Below, piece after piece: positions 1-5,026 of a stretch of DNA of 9,920 nt (positions within the stretch are counted from its first letter, which is position 1; every line of letters starts with the position of its first letter). This DNA is from Roseilinea sp034431495 (lineage in GTDB: Bacteria; Chloroflexota; Anaerolineae; J036; Brachytrichaceae). The stretch covers positions 1 to 9,920 of the forward strand of contig DAOUDB010000112.1 of the NCBI GenBank assembly GCA_034431495.1. Reading direction: 5' to 3'. The position numbers and the translations under genes were made by a program. Under the pieces are notes generated by a model. That model was not told where the DNA came from. It searched no databases and worked only from the letters and a program-made list of their open reading frames with translations.

Positions 1-35
1 GCCGCCGTGACCTGCGCGAGAGCAAGTTGAGGCAT
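1..35 (-). CDS. 5' end of a gene leaving the left edge, carbon-nitrogen hydrolase-like start
   Basis: Only the first eleven codons and part of a twelfth lie in the window. Read leftwards from an ATG at 35 they give MPQLALAQVTA. The ALAQ pattern right after the start is typical of nitrilase-superfamily (carbon-nitrogen hydrolase) proteins and of the amidase domain of glutamine-dependent NAD synthase, where it forms the first beta strand. That is family knowledge applied to very few residues. No good Shine-Dalgarno sits at normal distance: a GGAGGG lies at 52-57, 16 bases upstream, and suits the other ATG at 46, whose frame gives a less protein-like MSLKCLNLLSRRSRR. A plus-strand frame ending in TGA at 48-50 (RRDLRESKLRHFRDI) cannot be excluded as the tail of a different gene. 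Confidence 0.42.
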   Translation of the reverse strand, partial: MPQLALAQVTA

Positions 36-294
36 TTTAGAGACATCTGAACCCTCCAGATATTAATGCGATGAACTGGGGCAAGCTGCTCTGCATACAC
101 CGCGGTGTATGCGTGTCATGTTCGGTTATATATCCAACGCTCTGTGGCGTCAATCCTTATGTGGGCGATTGATTAGGAAGATTGTGCTTCAATTTTGACA
201 AAGAGGTAACGCTGGCAACTGACTTGAGCAGGAAGCTGATGCGCCGGCTTGATGTGATGGGGTTTTGGGGTATGTGTGGGCCCTTAAGCCTGCG
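36..294. other. Gene-poor spacer, less GC-rich than its surroundings
   Basis: No convincing gene is seen here on either strand. The longest start-to-stop reading is a 26-codon frame from ATG 119 without a ribosome binding site, which I do not believe. A TTGACA at 195-200 has no acceptable -10 hexamer 16-18 bases downstream. By eye the composition is close to 50% GC, against 60-65% in the coding regions. The only strong structure is the palindrome at 93-112. Confidence 0.6.
93..112. promoter_or_regulatory. Perfect 20-bp palindrome, candidate operator
   Basis: GCATACACCG is followed directly by its reverse complement CGGTGTATGC, with no central loop and no mismatch. The flanking bases (T92, G113) break the symmetry. 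A loop-free palindrome of this length is poor as an RNA hairpin or terminator but is the usual shape of a site for a dimeric regulator. It lies 57 bases upstream of the minus-strand gene starting at 35, which makes it a plausible operator for that gene. The cognate regulator cannot be named from the sequence. Confidence 0.5.
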
Positions 295-420
295 CTAGCG
301 CAGCACAATCGGCACGTAGGCCCGCCACGGCGCAACCTGCACGCCCGGCGCGCTGCGCGTGATCGTCAGGGTCGCTGTGCCGCCGGCAGGAAGCGCAGGA
401 AGATACGATTGCGCTGCTTG
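295..420 (-). pseudogene. Tail of a surface-protein gene without a start (C-terminal remnant)
   Basis: On the minus strand, in a different frame from the neighbouring radical SAM gene, a protein-like stretch runs to a TAG at 295-297. Its visible parts are SYLPALPAGGTATLTITRSA and then APWRAYVPIVLR. The alternating hydrophobic and Thr/Ser pattern looks like a beta-sandwich ending. A final YLPLVLR-like string is, from my knowledge, common at the C-terminus of secreted Chloroflexota proteins. The frame has no start codon and is closed upstream by a stop at 460-462, so only about 40 residues resemble a real protein. The resemblance begins almost exactly where the radical SAM gene ends. I infer that a deletion or insertion joined that gene to the end of a lost surface-protein gene. 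A chance reading is the alternative. Confidence 0.5.
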
Positions 421-421
421 C

Positions 422-1654
422 CTACCACAGCGATAACTGACGCGCCGGCGGCCTGCCGTTCAGCAGGATGTAAGGTGCGGCGCGCCGGACGATTACGCCC
501 AGCGCCTTCAGGTCGCGCAGATCGCGCAAGGTGTGACGCCGGCGTGCTGCCAGCACCGCTTCGACCCCTTTCGGTCCGATGCCGGGCACGCGCAGCAATG
601 TCTGCCGGTCGGCGCGGTTGATCTCCACCGGCGCTTCGCTCAGATTGAGTTGTGCCCAGGCCACCTTTGGATCGACATCCAGTGGCAGATTGCCGGCCGG
701 GGTGAACGGCAACTCCTCCAGCGCGAAGCCATAGTCGCGCAGCAGGAAGGAGGATTGATAGAGGCGGAACTCGCGCCAGGGGTTCTCGGCCGGCCGGTTC
801 TCCAAAGGGGTGTCGGGCACCGGGTGAAAGGCGGAGAAGTACGCCCGCGCCAGGCGCACCTGCTTGTGCAGCGCCTCGGTGGTGCTGAGCAACTCCAGGT
901 CAGTCTCGCCGGCCCCGCCCACCACAAACTGCGTGGTGGTCGAAGGCCATCTGCCGTTCCAGCCCAGGCGGGCCGGCTGCGTGCGGCGAATCTCCTCGAC
1001 CCAGCGCAAGGGTTGCACCAGCTCCTCGGTGAACTCCTTGAGCGGGGCGAGCGCCGCCAGACGTTGTGTGTTTGGGGCTTCGAGATTGATCGACACGCGA
1101 TCGGCCAGTTGCATAGCGCGCTCGACCTGCGCGCGCTCAGCGCCGGGCATGATCTTCAAATGGATGTAGCCTTTGAAGCCCAGCTTGAAGCGCAGCACTT
1201 CGGCGACGGCAATCAGCCTGTCCTGGATGCGCGCGCCGCCGTTGATGATGCCGGAGCTGAGGAAAAGCCCTTCGGCGACTTTTGCGCGTTGCAGGCTCAG
1301 GAACGCCTGCGCCATTTCATCCGGCTTGAACGTCACGCGCCGGAAATCGCGGCCGGCCCGAAACGGGCAATAGAAGCAGTTGCGTTCGCAGGCCGAGGTG
1401 AGCAATGTCTTGAGCAGAGCAATCCGCTTTCCCCCCGGCATAGCGGCATAGCTCACACCCAGCGCGCGCTGTTTGTCGTCGGAAAGAGTGGGTGCGGCGT
1501 AGGGCGCGGACTCATCGGCCAGCCGGCGCAGCTCGTGTGGCGAGTGGCCGCACGGTGTGCCGCTGTGCGCGTTGCCGATGGGCGGCCGGTAGTCTTCCGC
1601 CGGCTCCAGGCTCATGTGCTCGGACACCGTTCTCAGCTTGTCCACTGCGTCCAT
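422..1654 (-). CDS. Radical SAM protein with helix-hairpin-helix domain, DNA repair/modification type
   Basis: This is a 410-residue protein related to the COG4277 family, the radical SAM proteins often linked to uracil-DNA glycosylase (TIGR03916-like). The radical SAM cluster motif CERNCFYC (CX3CX2C) gives Cys89, Cys93 and Cys96 as ligands for a [4Fe-4S] cluster that would cleave S-adenosylmethionine. EGLFLSSGI (about 128-136) is a family landmark. Residues 345-378 (INRADRQTLLRVPGIGPKG...) form a helix-hairpin-helix, a sequence-independent DNA-binding element. The protein ends in QLSLW (406-410), close to the bacterial sliding-clamp-binding consensus QL(S/D)LF. The substrate is unknown in the family as far as I know. 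I start it at ATG 1654 because TATAAT lies six bases before it; the frame stays open to an ATG at 1723, but those 23 extra residues would be encoded across the promoter. No uracil-DNA glycosylase gene is adjacent inside the window. Confidence 0.87.
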   Translation of the reverse strand: MDAVDKLRTVSEHMSLEPAEDYRPPIGNAHSGTPCGHSPHELRRLADESAPYAAPTLSDDKQRALGVSYAAMPGGKRIALLKTLLTSACERNCFYCPFRAGRDFRRVTFKPDEMAQAFLSLQRAKVAEGLFLSSGIINGGARIQDRLIAVAEVLRFKLGFKGYIHLKIMPGAERAQVERAMQLADRVSINLEAPNTQRLAALAPLKEFTEELVQPLRWVEEIRRTQPARLGWNGRWPSTTTQFVVGGAGETDLELLSTTEALHKQVRLARAYFSAFHPVPDTPLENRPAENPWREFRLYQSSFLLRDYGFALEELPFTPAGNLPLDVDPKVAWAQLNLSEAPVEINRADRQTLLRVPGIGPKGVEAVLAARRRHTLRDLRDLKALGVIVRRAAPYILLNGRPPARQLSLW

Positions 1655-1660
1655 GCCTCG

Positions 1661-1666
1661 ATTATA
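1661..1666 (-). promoter_or_regulatory. -10 hexamer of a leaderless promoter for the radical SAM gene
   Basis: Read on the minus strand this is a perfect TATAAT, followed by CGAGGC and then the ATG at 1654. With the usual six to seven bases from the -10 hexamer to the first transcribed base, transcription would begin at or next to the A of the start codon, giving a leaderless mRNA. No clear -35 hexamer is seen at the right distance (AAAAGA or CAAAAG around 1684-1690). Confidence 0.6.
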
Positions 1667-1679
1667 GAACAAAAGTTCT
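1666..1679. promoter_or_regulatory. Candidate LexA (SOS) box overlapping the radical SAM promoter
   Basis: AGAAC-AAAA-GTTCT is a perfect 14-bp interrupted palindrome containing GAAC-N4-GTTC. That core is the LexA/DinR box of Gram-positive bacteria, and it has been reported for the LexA of the Chloroflexota member Dehalococcoides. It overlaps the first base of the -10 element and fills the -10/-35 spacer, where a bound repressor would block RNA polymerase. The gene downstream has a DNA-repair-type domain plan. The sequence shows the site; regulation by LexA is inferred. Confidence 0.58.
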
Positions 1680-1723
1680 GATATCTTTTGCCCGATCATC
1701 CCTGCGCCTCCGCTCGGTGGCAC

Positions 1724-1751
1724 TTGCCTGTATCGATCTCGGTGCTATAGT
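1724..1751 (+). promoter_or_regulatory. Sigma-70-type promoter for the 1776-4899 gene group
   Basis: TTGCCT (1724-1729) and TATAGT (1746-1751) are separated by 16 bases, and the -10 carries the extended element TGC just before it (1743-1745). Transcription would start near 1758, leaving a short leader that contains AGGAGG. This promoter is divergent from that of the radical SAM gene; the two start codons are 121 bases apart. Confidence 0.55.
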
Positions 1752-1763
1752 CATTCATACCTC

Positions 1764-1769
1764 AGGAGG
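1764..1769 (+). promoter_or_regulatory. Strong ribosome binding site for the start at 1776
   Basis: AGGAGG lies six bases before the ATG at 1776. It is among the best Shine-Dalgarno sequences in the window and shows that translation is meant to start at 1776, upstream of the in-frame stop at 1899, and not only at the later ATG 1926. Confidence 0.7.
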
Positions 1770-1775
1770 CGCTCT

Positions 1776-1901
1776 ATGGTGGAAGTTCTTCGCCGCATGA
1801 TTGCCCTGGCGTGCTTGTCGACTGCGATTGCCTCTGCGCTTGCCCCGCAATACGCTTTGCTCCGATTTGGCTCAATCGATTTCGCCGAGCGTCAGAAGTA
1901 G
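1776..1901 (+). CDS. 41-residue signal-anchor peptide, N-terminal part of a split membrane protein gene
   Basis: The peptide starts MVEVLRRM and continues with a hydrophobic stretch of about 20 residues (IALACLSTAIASALAPQYAL, 9-28), then a polar tail ending FAERQK. Two arginines before a hydrophobic run are the normal form of a signal peptide or type II signal anchor. It has a promoter and a strong AGGAGG. It ends at a TAG (1899-1901) in exactly the same frame as the protein starting at 1926, with eight sense codons (SWFEDERN) between the stop and that ATG. The downstream protein has a polar domain before its first membrane segment, which the positive-inside rule places outside the cell, so it needs precisely such an anchor. 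I therefore read this as the first part of one gene (1776-2909) split by a nonsense codon. A short independent leader peptide is the alternative. Confidence 0.6.
   Translation: MVEVLRRMIALACLSTAIASALAPQYALLRFGSIDFAERQK
1899..1901 (+). other. In-frame amber codon splitting one membrane protein gene
   Basis: The reading frame that opens at ATG 1776 meets TAG here and then stays open without interruption to the TAA at 2907-2909. A single base change such as CAG or AAG to TAG would explain it. The codon context is AAG TAG TCA. Possible explanations are a recent nonsense mutation, a sequencing or assembly error, or suppression/read-through. Confidence 0.7.
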
Positions 1902-1925
1902 TCATGGTTCGAGGATGAGCGGAAT

Positions 1926-2909
1926 ATGTCGCTCGCAGATTTCATCGCGCGCGAGACCAAAGATCGCCTGTTGACGCTTGAAGGCTCGCCGTGGATCGAC
2001 TTCTTCAATCGCTTCGAGTCGGCGGTCTCTGGTGAGACAACGAACTGGCAAGACCGGCTCAATGTCGGCTGGTCTGCCGGCACGATGGTGTACTTCCGGC
2101 CTGATGAACCCTGGGCCCGCGATATTGCGCCGGCCCTAAACGACGATCACCCCTTCAGCTATCTCGCACTGGCCGATCCTTTGGGCGTGCGCTATCTCAC
2201 GGTGACCTGGTCGCGGCCCAGAGACATGCTGGACGATGCGCCGCCCGGCTTGCTCTACCCATATCGTGGCTATACCCTGTGGCTGGTGGCGATTGGTCTG
2301 GCGGTTTACCTTCTGTTGCCGCGCCGCAAACGCGACCCGCAGGCGCTGGTCTATGCCACTGCGCGCGCGGTTGTGCTGCCGGACATTCTGGGTCTGTTTC
2401 TGGCCGGCTTCTTCTTCGCGCTGCCGTTCTGGATTGTGCCGGCCAATGAGGCCAACCCCGATGTGCTAAACCCGGAGGGCGGGTGGCTGATTCTCACTCT
2501 GGTGCTGTGGGCGTTTGCGGCAGCCGGCGTTGTCATTCTCGCTATTGCCGCGCGCTATGCGGCCTTCTCCATCCTGCCCGGCCCCGATGCCGTCACTGTG
2601 ACAACCTGGCGCGGGACAACGCGCTATCCCTATGCTGACATGCAAATCGCGCGGCTCTATGTGCGCCGCGCTTCAAAAGGGTGGATCGGCCTGGGGCTAC
2701 TGGCCACCCTGTTGAACTGGCGGGCTGCCGGCCCAACCCTGCTGCTGGCTACAAATGAATCACACGGCATCGAGATTGCCATGCGCGATGGTCGCGTGTG
2801 GCGGGTGGCCATCGATGCGCTTGAGGGGCTTGACCGTTTGCTCGATCGGCTGCGCGATAAAGGCGTGCAGATCGATCCGGCGCTCCAACAACATCTACAG
2901 CAACGCTAA
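1926..2909 (+). CDS. Membrane protein with three helices and PH-like cytoplasmic tail (main part of the split gene)
   Basis: The 327 residues from ATG 1926 contain a polar domain (1-110), membrane helices at about 115-132, 149-171 and 186-212, and a soluble tail (about 215-327). The tail has a beta-rich pattern closing in a helix (ALEGLDRLLDRLRDKG), which resembles bacterial PH-like domains; this is a weak structural guess. RRKRD follows the first helix, so by the positive-inside rule that loop is cytoplasmic and residues 1-110 lie outside. The export signal this needs is supplied only by the in-frame 41-codon stretch at 1776, on the far side of the TAG. Expressed from 1926 alone (weak GAGGA at 1911-1915, ten bases upstream), the protein could be misinserted. 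The gene leads an operon: the next gene starts 12 bases after its TAA. No specific family was recognised. Confidence 0.7.
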   Translation: MSLADFIARETKDRLLTLEGSPWIDFFNRFESAVSGETTNWQDRLNVGWSAGTMVYFRPDEPWARDIAPALNDDHPFSYLALADPLGVRYLTVTWSRPRDMLDDAPPGLLYPYRGYTLWLVAIGLAVYLLLPRRKRDPQALVYATARAVVLPDILGLFLAGFFFALPFWIVPANEANPDVLNPEGGWLILTLVLWAFAAAGVVILAIAARYAAFSILPGPDAVTVTTWRGTTRYPYADMQIARLYVRRASKGWIGLGLLATLLNWRAAGPTLLLATNESHGIEIAMRDGRVWRVAIDALEGLDRLLDRLRDKGVQIDPALQQHLQQR

Positions 2910-2921
2910 GGAGATACTGCC

Positions 2922-3551
2922 ATGAGCACATCTGCCAGTTTTTGCGGCCAATGTGGCGCGCCGCTGACACCGGCCGCGCGCTTTTGCGGCCAATGTGGTC
3001 AACCCGTCGGCGCAGCAACTGCGCCGGCCTCTGTTGCCCCTCCCGTGACGAATCCGGCGCCAGCGCCGGCTGCCTCGGCCGAGCCGGTGCTGGGCTTCGT
3101 GCCCACCGTGCAGCGCCGCAGCGGTTTCATGGGCTTGAAAGCCGAGGCGTTCACGGTCATGGTCACGCCGGCGCGCCTGGTGTTCATTCCAGTCGGCAGC
3201 GATGAAATGAAACAGGCCGTGGCCGAAGCGCGTGATCGGGCGAAGCAGGCCGGCAAGGGCTTCTTCGGCCAATGGGGCGCCCAACTGGGCTGGCTGGGCA
3301 TTTTGCACGAACGGCTGGCCGCCACGCCTATCGATACGCTGCTGGCCTCGCGTCCCGGCAGTTTCTTCATTGCCCTCTCCATCATCAAGCGGGTCAAGAT
3401 CGACGTAGACCTGGGGGATGAGGACAGCCCCTCTACGACGCGCCTGGTCATCGAAACGCATGCCGGCAAGCACGCGTATGAGTTGACCTCGGGTGGTTCC
3501 AGAGAAGTCAAGGCCCTGCTGAAGCAGGCGCTCGGTGACATTGTGAAGTGA
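2922..3551 (+). CDS. Soluble zinc-ribbon protein with a PH-like C-terminal domain
   Basis: This is a 209-residue protein. Residues 7-29 hold two CxxC knuckles (Cys8, Cys11, Cys22, Cys25), each within FCGQCG, the form of the short zinc ribbons found at the N-terminus of many uncharacterised bacterial proteins. An Ala/Pro-rich linker (30-54) follows. A domain of about 150 residues then shows beta strands (FTVMVTPARLVFIPVG), a charged helix (EMKQAVAEARDRAKQAG), more strands and a last helix. The layout resembles PH-like or YokE-like domains, but this is a guess from pattern. There is no signal peptide or membrane helix, so it should be cytoplasmic. The Shine-Dalgarno AAGGAG (2908-2913) overlaps the stop of the preceding gene, which argues for coupled translation. 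The function is unknown; the membrane protein before it may have a related cytoplasmic domain. Confidence 0.8.
   Translation: MSTSASFCGQCGAPLTPAARFCGQCGQPVGAATAPASVAPPVTNPAPAPAASAEPVLGFVPTVQRRSGFMGLKAEAFTVMVTPARLVFIPVGSDEMKQAVAEARDRAKQAGKGFFGQWGAQLGWLGILHERLAATPIDTLLASRPGSFFIALSIIKRVKIDVDLGDEDSPSTTRLVIETHAGKHAYELTSGGSREVKALLKQALGDIVK
2940..2998 (+). repeat. 17-bp direct repeat encoding the two zinc knuckles
   Basis: TTTTGCGGCCAATGTGG occurs at 2940-2956 and again at 2982-2998, 42 bases (14 codons) apart and in the same frame. Each copy encodes one FCGQCG knuckle. Identity at third codon positions suggests a recent internal duplication or gene conversion. In the following gene the two knuckles are not identical to each other (FCAHCG, FCEHCG). 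Confidence 0.75.
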
Positions 3552-3559
3552 GGATATCG

Positions 3560-4390
3560 ATGAGCACATCTCCCAAATTCTGCGCGCACTGCGGCGCACC
3601 CTTGACTCCCAACAGTCGCTTTTGTGAGCATTGCGGGCAGCCTGTTGCGCCGACGCAGTCTGCTTCCCCTCAAGTGCCGATGATGATGCCCACTGCCACG
3701 CCGGTGGTGATGATGCCTGCTCAGGCGCCGCCGCGCAAGAGCCGCGCCGGTTGCGTGATCGGCGTCCTGCTGGCGGGGTTAGTCTTGTGTTGCATTGCGC
3801 CGGTGGCGGGCGGCTTTATCTTCTTCCGTTTCAGCGATGCCGGGCGCGCCATTGTACCGACCCTGGAGGCGATGGCGACCGAGATGGCAGGGCTGTCGAC
3901 GCCTGATTCGCCGCCGGCAGCAAGGGCAACGTCTCTTGCCGATGCGCTATCGGGCAACGACCAGGCGACTGACACGCCGCGCCCGGTTGCCGATGGAGAA
4001 TCGAGTCTGCCGATCGGCTCGGCCACCCGCGCGGTGGCCGATGCTGTCGCTCAGGACTTTGTGGGCGACTGGGAAGTGATTGCTGCGCAGGAGGGAGACG
4101 GCACGCAACGCGACGATCTGATCGGCGAGCAGATTCGTCTGATGTTGTCCGATGACGGCGAAACCATCCTGGGTGTGGAACTGCCATACGACGGGCCAAC
4201 CGAGCCGGGCCTCTGGTTGAAAGCTGTCGGCGAGCGTTCCGCAGCCGGCGAGGTGATCGACACGGATCCAACGGTCACCGTCACTGCCACGCTTTCTGAA
4301 GACGGCCAGCAACTGGAGATGACGATGGGCACATCCACTCAGGAAGTGTCGCTCACATTTCAGCGCATCGGCGCAGGAGATGGGCAGTGA
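3560..4390 (+). CDS. Membrane-anchored zinc-ribbon protein with external C-terminal domain
   Basis: This is a 276-residue protein whose first 30 residues match those of the preceding gene in plan: MSTS, then CxxC knuckles at Cys8/Cys11 and Cys22/Cys25. The first 12 bases are identical. A Met/Pro-rich linker (about 36-58, with MMM and MM runs) leads to PRKSR and one membrane helix (about 64-89). The rest (90-276) would be outside: a low-complexity Ser/Asp/Ala/Pro stretch to about 155, then a beta-rich domain opening with FVGDWEV and ending VSLTFQRI. That opening recalls lipocalin-like folds, but I would not assign a family. ATG 3560 is chosen because it aligns with the sister gene and has GAGG (3550-3553) six bases upstream; a GTG at 3548 would overlap the previous stop. 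The zinc ribbon is predicted to face the cytoplasm, as in the sister protein, so the two may share a binding partner. Confidence 0.78.
   Translation: MSTSPKFCAHCGAPLTPNSRFCEHCGQPVAPTQSASPQVPMMMPTATPVVMMPAQAPPRKSRAGCVIGVLLAGLVLCCIAPVAGGFIFFRFSDAGRAIVPTLEAMATEMAGLSTPDSPPAARATSLADALSGNDQATDTPRPVADGESSLPIGSATRAVADAVAQDFVGDWEVIAAQEGDGTQRDDLIGEQIRLMLSDDGETILGVELPYDGPTEPGLWLKAVGERSAAGEVIDTDPTVTVTATLSEDGQQLEMTMGTSTQEVSLTFQRIGAGDGQ
4375..4380 (+). promoter_or_regulatory. Ribosome binding site favouring the GTG start at 4387
   Basis: AGGAGA lies six bases before GTG 4387 but 15 bases before the alternative ATG 4396, so the GTG is the better start. The signal sits inside the last codons of the preceding gene, as expected for coupled translation. 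Confidence 0.6.
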
Positions 4391-4899
4391 CCGTCATGCG
4401 CGTCGAGTTGCTGCCCATGACGCGCCGCGATGACGCCCTGTTGCGCAACCTGTTTCAGCTCTATCTGTATGACTTCAGCGAGTTCATGGGTTGGGATGTC
4501 GATGCGCGGGGGCGCTTTGACGAATCTGATCTGAACGGGTGTTGGGATGACCCGCGCCGGCATCAGTATCTGGTCCGCGCCGATGGGCAGCCGGCCGGCT
4601 TCGTGATGATCGACGAAGTCGCCCAGTCCATCCTGACCGGCCAGCGCAACGTCATTTTGATGCGCGAATTCTTTGTGCTGCGCGCGTATCGCCGGCAGGG
4701 GGTGGGGCGCATCGCCGCCTGCCGCGCATTCGAGTTGTTCCCCGGCCAATGGGAAGTATTCCAGTTGCAGCAGAATGTCATCGCCCAGTCGTTCTGGCGC
4801 AGGGTGATTGGCGAGTACACCGCCGGCAACTTTGTCGAGACAGCCTGCGGCGAGCCGGGCTGGCGTGGCATCATGCAGACGTTCGATAACCGCTGGTGA
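4387..4899 (+). CDS. GNAT-family acetyltransferase (COG5628-like)
   Basis: This is a 170-residue protein. Residues 93-120 carry the GNAT core: strand REFFVLRAY followed by the acetyl-CoA pyrophosphate-binding loop RRQGVGR (102-108, Q/RxxGxG/A form) and a helix. The later part, QNVIAQSFWRRVIGEYTAGNF (about 129-149), matches the Asn...FW...Y arrangement of the C-terminal GNAT half. The overall plan resembles the predicted acetyltransferases of COG5628. The acceptor substrate is unknown. The GTG start overlaps the TGA of the preceding gene by four bases, so it is the last gene of the 1776-4899 operon. It has no obvious functional link to the zinc-ribbon genes before it. Confidence 0.85.
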   Translation: MTVMRVELLPMTRRDDALLRNLFQLYLYDFSEFMGWDVDARGRFDESDLNGCWDDPRRHQYLVRADGQPAGFVMIDEVAQSILTGQRNVILMREFFVLRAYRRQGVGRIAACRAFELFPGQWEVFQLQQNVIAQSFWRRVIGEYTAGNFVETACGEPGWRGIMQTFDNRW

Positions 4900-4940
4900 C
4901 TTGCAATATCCTCACGCGCTGTTCCCCTGCAAACGCTGCG

Positions 4941-4949
4941 TGCTAGACT
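4941..4949 (+). promoter_or_regulatory. Extended -10 promoter element before the LysE-type gene
   Basis: TGCTAGACT is an extended -10 (TGn plus TAGACT) similar in shape to the TGCTATAGT upstream of 1776. No clear -35 is seen, which extended -10 promoters tolerate. Seven bases after it comes ATG 4957, so transcription would start at or just before that codon. Confidence 0.4.
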
Positions 4950-4956
4950 GGCCGGC

Positions 4957-5013
4957 ATGTATCGTTGCCTGGTGTTCAAGATGACGCAGGAGAAGATCGT
5001 GATCCGCGTCTGA
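4957..5013 (+). CDS. Possible 18-residue leader peptide upstream of the LysE-type exporter
   Basis: ATG 4957 opens an 18-codon frame (MYRCLVFKMTQEKIVIRV) ending at TGA 5011-5013, 13 bases before the exporter start. If transcription starts at the -10 element just upstream, this would be translated as a leaderless message. The exporter ATG has no Shine-Dalgarno, so re-initiation after this short frame would be a way to translate it. The evidence is only positional; the frame may be meaningless. Confidence 0.25.
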   Translation: MYRCLVFKMTQEKIVIRV

Positions 5014-5026
5014 CTCCTTTCGCGCG

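Noticed and set aside
119..199. A 26-codon frame in the left spacer
   Set aside because: It has no ribosome binding site and no recognisable character, and such short frames are expected by chance.
195..223. TTGACA as part of a plus-strand promoter
   Set aside because: The sequence 16-18 bases downstream has no -10-like hexamer, and no gene follows on that strand.
290..303. A 14-bp palindrome CTGCGCTAGCGCAG as a terminator
   Set aside because: It has no loop and no T-run, and it includes the stop codon of the remnant. It is probably a by-product of GC-rich sequence.
265..621. A 118-codon plus-strand frame, very Arg/Ala-rich
   Set aside because: The composition is typical of a GC-rich shadow frame. 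It overlaps the end of the radical SAM gene and the minus-strand remnant, both of which read more like proteins.
533..1681. A 382-codon plus-strand frame opposite the radical SAM gene
   Set aside because: It is antisense to a gene with clear cysteine and HhH motifs, shows no recognisable domain and has no ribosome binding site.
1655..1723. Extending the radical SAM protein upstream to ATG 1723
   Set aside because: The extra 23 residues would be encoded by the TATAAT and the GAAC-N4-GTTC palindrome, and the start at 1654 fits the promoter and the family length better.
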